Assembly (NCBI GenBank): GCA_019095985.1
Contig: CM032661.1
Location: forward strand, 31,100,286 to 31,164,285
DNA from: Streblospio benedicti
Lineage: Eukaryota > Annelida > Polychaeta > Spionida > Spionidae
Direction of reading: 5' to 3'
Length of the DNA: 64,000 bases
The notes beneath the pieces were generated by a model. That model ran no database searches and was not told the DNA's origin. It was given only the letters and a program-made list of their open reading frames with translations. The stretch's first letter is position 1; the number at the start of each line of letters is the position of its first letter. Position numbers and translations under genes: made by a program. Below are positions 27,301 to 34,121 of this stretch, piece by piece.

Positions 27301-30300
27301 TGCTAAAGTGTACAACTTTTTTAATCCCTTATGCAAGATGTCTAGTAGACAGACAGACATTGTCTAAGAACCTAAAACATACAATATACACTGACAACCT
27401 GCTTTACTATAACAACAAAAAAAAAGTCTAATTATAAAATATACCAAGCAACAGTTTATGCATTAATGCCCCACCATAATGTAGTCATTGATATTCCCAT
27501 GGTTATTATACCATAAGGAGGTGAACTGTACTTTGACCAACAAGTCTTTTAATCCTCTCAGGCAAATATGGATAGCTGTTACAGAAAACCCTAGTTTTGT
27601 ACAAGCTAAGCAATTAATCTCTTTGACTGATAACCACTGTCTTGGAGGAATAAAAATGGTATTAGACAATTTTTTATTGTGCTTCTCTTTTACTTACATG
27701 ATAATCTAATAGGTAATTATCCACTTTAATAACAGGTTCATTACTTATGTCGCACTGTATCTGAAACCACTTGAGAAAAAGTGCAAAAAGGATTAGAAAA
27801 GTCTACTAATTAATATTTATGATTAGGACATTTGATGTTGTGTGATTGGTTAGGGGCAAAAAGTGCTAATCATGCATAGTAATGAGTGAGAAACTACTAC
27901 TTATTAATAATTCATGATTGTCACATTTCATGTTCTTTGAATGGTCAAAACCAAATGTGACAAACCAACATTATTCAGTAGTTTGTTACTTTGGTACAAG
28001 TATGGATGATCATCAGTTTGACCTTTCCTATCTATTGATATGCAAGAAAAAGTGTACAACTTTGTCATTATGATTTACCTTTGAGACAAAAGTACAGGTT
28101 AATTTCAGGGTTACCAATCAAGTTAGTACCGGTACAATTCTTACAGGTCATATGCATATACATGCAATACCACTTGAAATGAACTGTAGAATATGTCAAG
28201 CTAATGCGTTCCAAGTTAGTGATAATATAAAAGTGAAGTAATAACATGCGTCATAATATCATACACAAACTGTACCATAATAGGTATTAAAAATGAAATG
28301 CAATATGAGTTAAATATTTTACCATTGGTTTCCATGCATAAAGCATGAAAAGCAGTTTGAAGTGGGTTTCTAAAACATCTCACATTTTTCCACGTGCCTG
28401 TTTTAGCATACACCTGTACACAATCTACAACAGCAACAGAACAATCCTATTTAGTAGTCACAGTAGAACCTCTCTATTAGACCACTTGTGGGACCAACTG
28501 TAAGTGGTCTCAATTGACAGGTGGTCTTTATATAAATGTTCCTTTTGGAATCTTTTTGAAGGATTGGGACCGAGAAAAGTGGCCTTATTACACAAGTCAT
28601 CTCATTAAAGAGCTGTTTTAATTGGAGGTTCTACTGTATTCAAAAGACCTTATTATATCAAATGGATTTTTCAATCTTTTAACACCACTTATGACAGTAA
28701 TCTTCGTTTATAGGGTGCAATTTATACCTATCCCCCATTGGGATTGGTTAACACTATACACCATATGCTCGTAGCCTATGAACTGAGAACAAAGTTCATA
28801 CTTATGTTTAGAAACTTATGCTGTTCTGCACTCATTCTGAATGATATGTAATTTCTGTTTGTGTAAAGAAATTTGACCAATTGATTTACAATGTGAAATA
28901 TCAAATACTTATTTAACTGGTGTTTTGGTGTGAATAGCATATGCCATCTCAGTCTAAGGGAATCTTTTACACTGTACATTTGATATTGTAAACAAAGTGA
29001 GTTGTGCTACCTTCCCTGTTCTACAACCCTTTTGTATTCCACAAACTTTGCTCCAGCCATGCAGGAGGCATCACCCACAGTACTAATACTAATTTTGTAC
29101 TTGTAGCAATCATGAATATCAGTATAATAAAAATGTCTCACCTCGGCCAGTAATTTCTTCGGGTTGACCATTATCCCAGTTGGTATAAGCATCTGAACTG
29201 AAGTAAGAATTCCATGTTTCACTTCCATCTTTGTACATACCTGTCAAGTAATATGCTCTAGAAAGAAAAAAAATACAGTTTGCAATTACTATTTAGCAAT
29301 ATGTATGATCATACAATTGTAGGTTCACATTTGCAACTTATATGTAATTTCATAAAACTGGTGCATTTATTGAGAACAGAAGAGTAAATTCAACTTTCAT
29401 CTTAAGAATTCCAATAGTAGATACTTGTACTTATTGTTCGTACATGAATGAAAGCTCTCTTCAAGACAGAAACAATGGTGTACGATGTATATGGTTTTAC
29501 TGAGACCTGGTTTCATAATGAAAATGCTGATATGTATTCGATCCCTGGGTACAAACATATATATACAACTGTCGTGAATCTGGAAAGGGAGGTTGTGTCT
29601 CCCTATATGTAAACAATGATATGAGTGACAGTAACAGAACTGATCTGAACACAATGACTGATTTTGTTGAAGCAGTTTATTCAGGTTTATAAATCTATCT
29701 TTAATACTAATAAAAATGTAATTTTTGGAACCATATACCGTCCGCCAAATACCAACCCTGCTGTATTTGTTGAATGGCTCGAAGATGTGTTACATACATG
29801 TAATCATGAAAGTAAACTGTGTTATTTAATGGGTGATTATAACCTAAATCTTCTGAAATGTGATACCCATGTGGCTACTAATAGTTTTATTGAAATGATG
29901 TTTGAAAATGGTTTCTTTCAAGACAAAAGCCACGATTATTGATAATATTTTTACAAACAATTTCACATCTGTCGAAAATGCCTGTAATGGGATATTGATA
30001 TCTGACATTAGTGATCATTTTCCTATCTTTCATATCAACTCAAGTTTTAACCGTAAACCTGTAAAAAAACCCTGGTATCTTTAAAAGGAAATGTAAATAT
30101 GAAAATCTTCAGTCTTTTGCAAATGCGATACAAGATATTGATTGGTCAGAGGTACTAAATAATAAGGATGCTCAACTATCTTTTACTCTTTTTAACAGCA
30201 AATTATCTGATCTTATAGAAGTTCATTTTCCAAAGGTTTTTGTAAAGAATCATGTAAAGAATGATAAGCCTTGGATATCTAAAGCGATTAAAAAATCCAT

Positions 30301-33300
30301 TTGTGTAAAAAACAAATTGTACCATCAATATTTGTTATCACCTAGCCCCCTGCGTGAGGCTCAATACAAAAATTACAAAAATAAGCTCATATCTATAATA
30401 AGAACTGCTGAAAAAAATCATTATAAACAGTTGTTGCTAAAACATAAGTCAAATATATCAATGTCATGGCAGATTGTTAATAAGATTCTCAATCGAAATA
30501 AACAATCTCATAATGTAATTAAATCAAAGTTTGTCAAAAATGGTAATACTATTACTAACGATGCTGATATTGCTGAAGAGTTTAATAATTACTTTGTTAA
30601 TGTGGGCAATAGTCTTGCCAGTAAAATCAATAGTACAGATGTATCTCCCTTGTCTTATCTTGACAAATCACCTGAAGCATCTTTCTTTTTAAAACCTGTA
30701 ATAAATGCTGACTTAGTGAAAGCCGTAAAACAGATTAAGAAAAATACTCCTGGATATGATGATCTTACTGGAAGCATGCTTAAATGTATTTTACCCTATA
30801 TATCTGTACCACTACTTCATATCATCAATTTGTCATTTAGTACTGGAGTTGTTCCTCTTGAGATCAAGGTTGCAAAAATCATACCAGTTTACTGGAATGC
30901 CTCAAGTTTTAATAACTGGAGGCCTATGTATTCCTCAAGTTTTTGAATAACTATAGGCCTATATCATTAATATTACTGTATTTTACTCCTGGATATGAAC
31001 TCAAAAGTATTTGAAAATCAATTTGTCATTTAGTACTGAGTTGTTCCTCTGAGATCAAGGTTATTGATGTATTCTATTTGAAAGATTGATGTTCTATCAA
31101 TTAATTGACTTTATTGAAAAAAAATAATTTACTATACAAATATCAATGTGCATTCCGTGAAAAATACTCTACTGATATTGCACTAATGTCTATGTATGAT
31201 AAAATTGTAAACTGTTTTGAGAATAAGGAATTTGGCTTGGGTATATTTATAGATCTTGCAAAAGCATTTGATACTGTTAACCATCGTATTTTATTAGATA
31301 AACTGAACCACTATGGTGTTAGAGGCATAGCCAATAACTGGTTTGAAAGTTACTTGTCTGATCGAAAGCAATATACACTTTTTAATAATGATCTATCATC
31401 TCCAAAAACTGTAACATGTGGTGTGCCACAAGGTTCAATTCTTGGACCAGTTTTATTTATTCTATACATTAATGATTTAAACAATGTCTCAGACAAGATG
31501 TTTTACTTACTCTTTGCTGATGACACTAATATTTTTATAAAAGGTACTGATTTGAAAGATCTCAATAATACTGTAAACGAGGAGTTAAAAAAGCTATATA
31601 TCTGGTTTTGTGCGAACAGACTCTCTCTTAATGTAAAGAAAACAAATTATATTGTATTTCACAGTAAACAAAAAAAAAATACTCCCAATTCAATGGATAT
31701 TTATATTAATGGTACTAATATCAATGAGGTTGTTAAAACTAAATTTCTTGGTGTCACTGTTGACAATACGTTATCTTGGAAATATCACTTAGATCATGTC
31801 TGTAATAAAATTAGTAAAAGTTTATATTTAATAGCAAAAAACTATTTAAGGATTATTGTACTGGGAAACATAATTTATGATTAATCAAAATGTTACTCTA
31901 TTCAATCTGTATCTTAGTTGTAGGCCTACTGTGACTTGTTGTTTCTGTAACTTTTTAATCATTCTGTGATACAAATACTACTGTGATTTTATAGTTATAT
32001 AAGTATTCTACACATGGGGAGGAACTTGAAAAGTAATCCACTTCCTTCTTCCCCAGTCATTTATATTACTACTTATGTGTTTTTAAATATTTTGTGTTTT
32101 TATGATTGTTGTAAATGGCATGAATTTTATATCATTAATATTTCTGTACATATGGCGAAATGAATAAAAAAAAAATAAAAATAAAAAAAAAAAAAAAAAA
32201 TGTTGCATTCCATGATACGATTAATAATTGCACATGCACAAAGTTTGCCATGGTGTAGAGTTGAAGTTACAGCTTTTTTTCGAATGAGGGCTGTGGGGCA
32301 ACTCTGAAACTTATTCAAATTCTGTAAAAGCTCACATGTTGCTTCTTTATATGCAAAGGAATCCCCAAAAACTTATGGAGCCCTGTTTTGGAAAATTTTC
32401 CTCAAAATGAGCCCTAGTCTGTATATACTGTCAATCTATGACCCTTTGTTGGTAATTGTCGCCAGTATGGCTTGTAACTCTTGAGTTATTGCGTCCAAGT
32501 GTAGTTGTAGGCTATCTCGGACCGCAAATAGAGGTTTAACTAAATCAGAAGTGCCTTTATGTTTGTCCATATTTTCTGCATCTTGTTGCAGCTGTGCTTG
32601 CATGTGCCATGTGTGTTTGTGAAATGTATCCACATGGATTTTTTTCTCTTTTGTCAAAAATACGGTGAAGCATATCATTTATCTTAGTTTCTTTTGCTAC
32701 GGTGTCTGTATCTGGTGTACCACCTTGCCACAGCAAGGTATCATCTATCAAATTTTATAAATAGATGTATAGTGGTCTAATGACCCCCTTCTCAGGGGAA
32801 GATGCTGGTGTACAAGCTTTTGATGAAACTTTATTTCCATCTAAATCATTCAATCTTCTTTGTTGGCCACCTAAATTTATATTTTTACGTGCACCGTGCA
32901 AGTTACGTCTGACAAAAATCATTGGTTGGCATTTATCACCTACATGTGTGTTAATGGTTTATAGTTAGCTTGTTATCGCGTGGTATTCAAATTGGTCTAG
33001 ATATCTATAATATGCTGTTTCAAAGAAAGGAACTTTCAGAATGCACAAACACATCTTATTGATTTTATACCAGCACACTTGTTCTTCCGCTGAAAATAAC
33101 CTTTAATGTTTGTGCATTTTTAACATAATAAGAAAACGCTTTGTGACAGTCAACTAATTTGTTACAAATTAGAGAGATGTCTTTGTATTGAAAATTAGTT
33201 TAGAAACTGCTAAGTTCACCACAATTAAATTAAAATGAGAATTACATTATATCATCTGCCTTACACAATTATTTTCAGTGGAGTTCCATAGCCTGCTATA

Positions 33301-34121
33301 AATCCTGTAACTAATTACGCTGCTACTAGCCTAGAAATCAACTGTGTCCTGCTCCTATTTACTCATGAATTCAATATTAGAACACCGGTGTGGACTTTTC
33401 AAATTATTCAATGCTGGCTGTCGTCTCAATGCTGAAATAAAAGTGTACACTGGTCTTGTTCAATCTTCGCTGTCTTAATCATTGAAGGATAATGTGCTTC
33501 TTTTGGCAGACTTTATTGATGTCTTGCTATTACAGAACTCAACCCATCACGCATGCCCTCTCTCTATATTGCTAGCTACTGGCTAGTCTATCTCGTTTGG
33601 TGCTGTAAGGCCAGAATAGGGTCTCATGGGCATTGGTCTCATTCCATAATCAGGCATCATCAAAGGTTAACACACTACTTTTGAGTCAATTATTCAAGAA
33701 AGTACCTCGATATCTTTCAACCACTTCAGGTACTTTCTTAAATAATTGGTTCGAAAGTAGCATAAATGTTGATAATTATGTCAAACTACAGCATATGAAT
33801 ATTCAACAGAGACATTCCAATGAAACATAATATAAGACTTTGACTTAAGATTTAATCTAACCTTATGGTTCAAGAACCGATGAAGTGGCCATTAGACACT
33901 ATAGACATTATGAGACACACAACATACACACCTTGAACCCATGGACTGAATCAAATCAGTCATCTTGCTGTCCTTTATGAGTAGAAGGCTTCCTCCTTCA
34001 TCTGTGCAGTTGGATTTTGCATCGTTCACATTTTTGATGGTTTCTTTATTTTCAGCGACCCAAATGCATGTCTCTGTGTTATTTGTCTTTGTGTTAATTG
34101 TGGCGCAACTCTTTGTGGTTG
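1254..34121 (-). CDS. Modular CTLD-EGF-REJ receptor gene (polycystin-1-like / receptor-for-egg-jelly-like), partial, 22 exons
   Basis: Exons, 5' to 3' on the minus strand: 34121-33932, 29257-29142, 28424-28323, 25755-25629, 22829-22714, 21982-21863, 21187-21071, 20795-20586, 19010-18882, 18121-18011, 17422-17350, 14420-14212, 13071-12897, 11756-11641, 11088-10996, 10741-10625, 9971-9855, 7943-7889, 5259-5063, 3090-2912, 2424-2304, 1345-1254. Each is bounded by AG and GT, and all neighbouring phases agree over about 961 codons without a stop. Modules are four C-type lectin domains, five EGF domains and a REJ region. Extracellular CTLD and EGF modules before REJ are known from sea-urchin REJ proteins and polycystin-1 relatives, which act in ligand sensing and sperm-egg recognition. 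The role here is inferred. The signal peptide, upstream exons and everything after mid-REJ are not in view. It could be one gene or two neighbours; consistent phase favours one. Confidence 0.72.
1925..2046 (+). mobile_element. tRNA-derived SINE (family 1)
   Basis: A tRNA-like head with an A-box-like region (TGGCCAAGTGAATAGG) and a B box (GGTCATGGGTTCGAGGTC), then the shared tail GTTGCACACTGC. Related copies lie at 17822-17935 and 50480-50760. It does not fold as a full tRNA gene. Confidence 0.6.
2304..2424 (-). CDS. REJ domain exon c
   Basis: 121 bp, phase 0 to 1. It encodes [20 protein letters not shown], then [20 protein letters not shown]. The acidic and helical composition is that expected after the GA strand of REJ. 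The acceptor is GCTTCCCAG; the donor is G|GTACAC. Its phases match the exons on both sides. Confidence 0.6.
2912..3090 (-). CDS. REJ domain exon b
   Basis: 179 bp, phase 1 to 0. It encodes [36 protein letters not shown] and [20 protein letters not shown]. The LP-x-G-N then V-x-V-x-x-x-N/D-S-L-G-A core is the conserved middle of REJ modules. The acceptor CTTGTAG was chosen because it is the only nearby one that preserves phase with the exon at 5063; stronger-looking upstream AGs would shift frame. The high end is therefore less certain than the low end. Confidence 0.62.
3452..3600 (+). mobile_element. Possible LINE C-terminal fragment
   Basis: It reads [20 protein letters not shown], then a Pro-rich tail. 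The 'R....F....V..WN.LP' pattern is commonly the end of LINE reverse transcriptase proteins. It is short, so the call is weak. It sits just outside the Helitron at 3708. Confidence 0.35.
3708..4868 (-). mobile_element. Non-autonomous Helitron, copy 1
   Basis: Read on the minus strand it starts TCTATATATATA (TC at 4868-4867). It ends with a short GC-rich hairpin, CCCGAGCAACGCCGGG, then TAAACAGCTAG (end 3708), followed by T. TC start, hairpin about 7 nt before a CTAG end, and insertion between A and T are Helitron rules. No Rep/helicase frame is present. The interior holds three decayed direct repeats beginning at GAGATCTGGA (about 3746, 4118 and 4400). It lies in the intron between the REJ exons at 5063 and 3090. 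Confidence 0.75.
5063..5259 (-). CDS. REJ domain exon a
   Basis: 197 bp, phase 2 to 1. It encodes [38 protein letters not shown], then [18 protein letters not shown]. The order PP-x-G..L.V....G.A..T.F.....F.D....Y.F.Y is that of the start of a REJ (receptor for egg jelly) repeat in polycystin-1 and suREJ proteins. NFT is a possible N-glycosylation site. The acceptor is CTGCCCTAG; the donor is G|GTAAGA. The intron to the next exon holds a Helitron. Confidence 0.65.
5300..7880. other. Intron, no gene seen apart from listed repeats
   Basis: AT-rich sequence between the REJ exon a and the short linker exon. It holds the ACTAGT repeat at 5640 and otherwise no supported element. A GC-rich patch at 7620-7800 has open frames on both strands but does not fit the exon chain. 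Confidence 0.6.
5640..5870 (+). repeat. ACTAGT-rich interspersed repeat
   Basis: It contains TAGTAGAAATTGTGGAGGAC, TGCATGTGAGAAGCTGCCGA and AAAGTTACTAGTCCCGCTGA, with ACTAGT recurring. Related copies lie at 36330-36760, 49005-49245 and 53340-53575. No coding capacity and no family recognised. Confidence 0.6.
7889..7943 (-). CDS. Short linker exon between EGF 5 and REJ
   Basis: 55 bp, phase 1 to 2, encoding [17 protein letters not shown]. The acceptor is TAATTATTTCAG; the donor is AA|GTAAAT. It has no family signature of its own. It is called because it is bounded by good splice sites and is the only piece found here that carries the phase-1 end of EGF 5 into the phase-2 start of the exon at 5063. 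The joined protein then reads smoothly into [12 protein letters not shown]. Confidence 0.5.
9019..9301. repeat. (TA)n-rich microsatellites
   Basis: TA runs at about 9019-9043, 9211-9220 and 9276-9301, separated by short AT-rich spacers. They lie in an intron region between the short linker exon and EGF 5. Confidence 0.85.
9855..9971 (-). CDS. Calcium-binding EGF module 5
   Basis: 117 bp, phase 1 to 1. It encodes [19 protein letters not shown], then [16 protein letters not shown], a textbook EGF with D-E-C, GG-x-C and G-F-x-G-x-x-C. The acceptor is CACCATAG; the donor is A|GTAAGT. It is the last cysteine-rich module before the REJ region. Confidence 0.83.
10093..10217. repeat. Direct repeat flanking the CTLD-A cassette, left copy
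   Basis: It shares AAAGAGATAAT, GGTGACTTTCAA and TCAAACTTT blocks with 13165-13290, on the far side of the CTLD-A exons. About 125 bp, moderately diverged. Intron sequence. Confidence 0.6.
10625..10741 (-). CDS. Calcium-binding EGF module 4
   Basis: 117 bp, phase 1 to 1, six Cys. It encodes [18 protein letters not shown], then [18 protein letters not shown]. The D-I-D-N-C start and G-S-Y-x-C-x-C mark a calcium-binding EGF. The acceptor is TTTGTTTCAG; the donor is G|GTGAGT. Confidence 0.82.
10996..11088 (-). CDS. CTLD-A exon 3
   Basis: 93 bp, phase 1 to 1. It encodes [17 protein letters not shown], then [11 protein letters not shown], the C-terminal CTLD signature. The donor is G|GTAAAG. About 170 bp of intron downstream of this exon still aligns with the introns downstream of the B and C third exons, showing that the three cassettes share an ancestor. 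Confidence 0.77.
11641..11756 (-). CDS. CTLD-A exon 2 (central WTG/NW region)
   Basis: 116 bp, phase 2 to 1. It encodes [19 protein letters not shown], then [17 protein letters not shown]. The length and phases equal those of the B and C middle exons. No clear EPN or QPD motif is present, so calcium-dependent sugar binding is doubtful. The acceptor CTTTTTTAG follows a long pyrimidine tract. Confidence 0.78.
11855..11995 (+). repeat. Probable DNA-transposon-derived repeat, decayed
   Basis: TTGCAGTGGCATCGACAGG, then GGGGGGTCTGGGGAGGATTC, related to the sequence at 61063. It lies in the intron between CTLD-A exons 1 and 2. Confidence 0.3.
12897..13071 (-). CDS. CTLD-A exon 1
   Basis: 175 bp, phase 1 to 2. 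It encodes [20 protein letters not shown], then [20 protein letters not shown]. It closely parallels the CTLD-C first exon at 33932, including the TTK-C lead and ETC-W-V, and the introns on both sides still align with those of copies B and C. The acceptor is ATTTGCAG; the donor is AG|GTGTGT. Confidence 0.78.
13165..13290. repeat. Direct repeat flanking the CTLD-A cassette, right copy
   Basis: Partner of 10093-10217, in the intron upstream of CTLD-A exon 1. Blocks occur in the same order and orientation. Confidence 0.6.
14212..14420 (-). CDS. CTLD-D exon 3 (fused central and C-terminal part)
   Basis: 209 bp, phase 2 to 1. It encodes [45 protein letters not shown] and [10 protein letters not shown]. 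All C-terminal CTLD landmarks are present: WTG, NW, C, W..QRC and the closing LCES. Here the central and C-terminal parts share one exon, whereas CTLD-A, -B and -C have an intron before the DC. The acceptor is ACCCAACAG; the donor is G|GTAAGA. An open frame also exists on the opposite strand, but only this strand gives lectin motifs. Confidence 0.75.
14973..15113. repeat. Hairpin element (about 140 bp inverted repeat)
   Basis: ATGGTCTGTTTTAGTATGGA at the left is the reverse complement of TCCATACTAAAACAGACCAT at the right, and pairing continues inward (GGAGATAACACT with AGTGTTATCTCC) to a short centre with GAGTGAGC/GCTCACTC. It could be a MITE or a terminal structure of the Penelope-like element that follows at once. 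Confidence 0.8.
15115..15450 (+). mobile_element. Penelope-like element, GIY-YIG endonuclease fragment
   Basis: It reads [20 protein letters not shown], then [20 protein letters not shown], and [13 protein letters not shown] before a stop. The tail [15 protein letters not shown] follows in another frame. C..C...YIGETS.PL..R...H and ..I..REP.W are the GIY-YIG nuclease motifs found at the C-terminus of Penelope-like retroelements. No reverse transcriptase part is nearby. A hairpin element abuts its left end. Confidence 0.78.
17350..17422 (-). CDS. CTLD-D exon 2
   Basis: 73 bp, phase 1 to 2. It encodes [20 protein letters not shown], read as the G-x-x-L-x-x-I strand and following helix of the lectin fold. 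It ends in a phase-2 intron just before the WTG region, the same place and phase as in the other three CTLDs. The acceptor GTTAAG is weak; the donor CC|GTAAGT is good. The phase agreement with the exons on both sides is the main support. Confidence 0.6.
17822..17935 (-). mobile_element. tRNA-derived SINE (family 1)
   Basis: On the minus strand it carries GAATGGCTAGGAAGTTGGAC, then a B-box-like GGTCATGGGTTTGACTCC. It lies in the intron between CTLD-D exons 1 and 2. Confidence 0.6.
18011..18121 (-). CDS. CTLD-D exon 1
   Basis: 111 bp, phase 1 to 1. It encodes [18 protein letters not shown], then [16 protein letters not shown]: the aromatic strand, the helix with A..Y..A...C, and a break just before the G-x-x-L/I strand of a C-type lectin fold. 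A phase-1 intron follows here, which CTLD-A, -B and -C lack. NHT is a potential N-glycosylation site. Confidence 0.62.
18882..19010 (-). CDS. Calcium-binding EGF module 3
   Basis: 129 bp, phase 1 to 1. It encodes [16 protein letters not shown], then [12 protein letters not shown], and a closing ACVES. The D-x-D-E-C start, the N-G-G-C and the G-S-F/Y-x-C-x-C pattern are those of calcium-binding EGF domains. The acceptor is ATAATGCAG; the donor is A|GTAAGA. A (TTTG)n microsatellite lies just upstream in the intron. Confidence 0.8.
19078..19104 (+). repeat. (TTTG)n microsatellite
   Basis: About six TTTG/GTTT units in the intron upstream of EGF 3. Confidence 0.85.
20586..20795 (-). CDS. Calcium-binding EGF module 2 with a 35-residue insert and RSKR site
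   Basis: 210 bp, phase 1 to 1. It starts [11 protein letters not shown] as a cbEGF and runs through [15 protein letters not shown]. About 35 residues then separate the fifth Cys from the sixth (AKECI), where a normal EGF has about 10-14. This insert holds [10 protein letters not shown], a match to the furin consensus R-X-K/R-R, within an otherwise hydrophilic and probably exposed loop. Cleavage there would leave two chains held by the Cys5-Cys6 disulphide. That consequence is inferred; the motif is seen directly. Confidence 0.72.
21071..21187 (-). CDS. EGF-like module 1
   Basis: 117 bp, phase 1 to 1, a single-exon EGF module with six Cys: [20 protein letters not shown], then GFKGVYCEI. The acidic DLGGGEDE lead lacks the usual calcium-binding D-x-D-E-C start, so it may be a non-calcium EGF. 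The length equals that of the EGF exons at 10625 and 9855. The acceptor is GTTCTTAG; the donor is G|GTACTA. Confidence 0.77.
21863..21982 (-). CDS. CTLD-B exon 3 with lysine-rich tail
   Basis: 120 bp, phase 1 to 1. It encodes [17 protein letters not shown], then [15 protein letters not shown]. It matches the CTLD-C exon at 28323 except for an 18-bp purine-rich expansion just after the closing Cys, which adds six mainly Lys/Glu residues in frame. This looks like simple-repeat growth inside coding sequence. It joins in phase to the EGF exon at 21071. Confidence 0.75.
22019..22194 (+). mobile_element. pogo/Tigger-like MITE (CTLD-B intron copy)
   Basis: The ends CAGTAGAACCTC and GAGGTTCTACTG are inverted repeats, flanked by A and TA-like bases. 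The inside has paired GGTCTCAATTGAG/GGTGGTCTT motifs. The end sequence resembles pogo/Tigger elements of the Tc1/mariner group. About 176 bp, no coding capacity. The same insertion exists at 28461-28636 in the duplicate unit. Confidence 0.72.
22714..22829 (-). CDS. CTLD-B exon 2 (central WTG/NW region)
   Basis: 116 bp, phase 2 to 1. It encodes [14 protein letters not shown], then [16 protein letters not shown]. It has the same length and phase as the CTLD-A and CTLD-C middle exons. It keeps the WTG core that CTLD-C has lost. The acceptor TTTCTAG and donor G|GTGAGA are shared with the C copy. Confidence 0.77.
23239..24278 (-). other. Unrecognised coding-like block within the CTLD-B intron
   Basis: Three long minus-strand open stretches follow one another here (24278-24057, 24112-23729 and 23634-23239). 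They are hydrophilic and Gln/Asn-rich, and the last has a helical, coiled-coil-like tail ([15 protein letters not shown]). I recognise no family. A mobile-element protein is likely because the block sits inside an intron and has no lectin or EGF character. It might be a gag-like or ORF1-like remnant, but I see no RT, protease or zinc knuckle to prove it. It is broken. A shorter duplicate lies at 32436-32751. Confidence 0.4.
25629..25755 (-). CDS. CTLD-B exon 1, 5'-shortened
   Basis: 127 bp if the acceptor is TATGGTAG at 25756-25763; phase 1 to 2. It encodes [17 protein letters not shown] then the CTLD strand GGSLLLIKD. Compared with CTLD-C it lacks about the first 20-odd residues, including the first two Cys. 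The sequence directly upstream of IW matches intron sequence that lies about 1.1 kb further upstream in the C copy (35.1 kb), so a deletion joined intron to mid-exon. The AG present in that intron gives an acceptor in the correct phase. Confidence 0.62.
25992..28075. repeat. Large inverted repeat (arms about 700 bp, loop about 680 bp)
   Basis: The left arm, 25992-26700, reads as the reverse complement of the right arm, about 27380-28075, with few differences along its whole length (for example CATAATGACAAAGTTGTACA against TGTACAACTTTGTCATTATG). No open frame of note lies in arms or loop. It could be a foldback-type element or an inverted duplication. It is present only in the second CTLD unit. 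Confidence 0.8.
28323..28424 (-). CDS. CTLD-C exon 3 (C-terminal part)
   Basis: 102 bp, phase 1 to 1. It encodes [17 protein letters not shown] and ends in HALCMETN, matching the closing DC...W.D..C....P.IC pattern of C-type lectin domains. The acceptor is CTGTTGTAG and the donor is G|GTAAAA. With its flanking introns it is nearly identical to the CTLD-B copy at 21863, apart from a lysine-rich tract found only in that copy. Confidence 0.77.
28461..28636 (+). mobile_element. pogo/Tigger-like MITE (CTLD-C intron copy)
   Basis: It has the same termini and the same position relative to CTLD exon 3 as the copy at 22019. It was therefore present before the CTLD unit duplicated. Confidence 0.72.
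29142..29257 (-). CDS. CTLD-C exon 2 (central WIG/NW region)
   Basis: 116 bp, phase 2 to 1. It encodes the middle of the lectin fold: [10 protein letters not shown], then [12 protein letters not shown]. The usual Trp of the W-I/T-G motif is Leu here (YYLTG), while its paralogues at 22714 and 11641 keep WTG. A QPE-type motif stands where canonical lectins carry the EPN or QPD calcium and sugar motif. The acceptor follows a pyrimidine-rich TTTCTAG; the donor is G|GTGAGA. Confidence 0.75.
29480..32200 (+). mobile_element. LINE (CR1/L2/jockey-like), 5'-truncated, inserted in a CTLD-C intron
   Basis: Endonuclease fragments come first (GFTETWF at about 29490; [10 protein letters not shown] and MGDYNLNLL in 29664-29942), then the reverse transcriptase N-terminal part (30317-30946) and core (31105-31884). 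The core has [31 protein letters not shown] and the catalytic FADD. It ends in an A-rich tail at 32166-32200. Several frame breaks occur between the endonuclease and RT parts, and a short scrambled repeat lies at 30935-31080, so it is dead. It is absent from the matching intron of unit 1 (about 23055), giving a clean empty site. Confidence 0.88.
32436..32751 (-). other. Shorter duplicate of the unrecognised coding-like block
   Basis: This matches the part of the block at 23239-23634, sharing TKINDML and [15 protein letters not shown]. It lies at the equivalent intron position of the second CTLD unit, so it was copied along with the host duplication rather than inserted separately. It is broken and shorter than its partner. 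Confidence 0.4.
33932..34121 (-). CDS. CTLD-C exon 1 (N-terminal third of C-type lectin domain)
   Basis: 190 bp, phase 1 in and phase 2 out. It encodes the start of a C-type lectin-like domain: an N-terminal Cys-rich lead (SCAT, then ETCIWV), the helix-region Cys in AKSNC, and the GGSLLLIKD strand that is typical of CTLDs. The acceptor follows TATATATTTGCAG; the donor is AG|GTGTGT. The same exon structure is seen in CTLD-A (12897-13071), so this is the ancestral full-length form compared with the shortened CTLD-B exon at 25629. It is the most upstream exon I can place. Confidence 0.75.
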
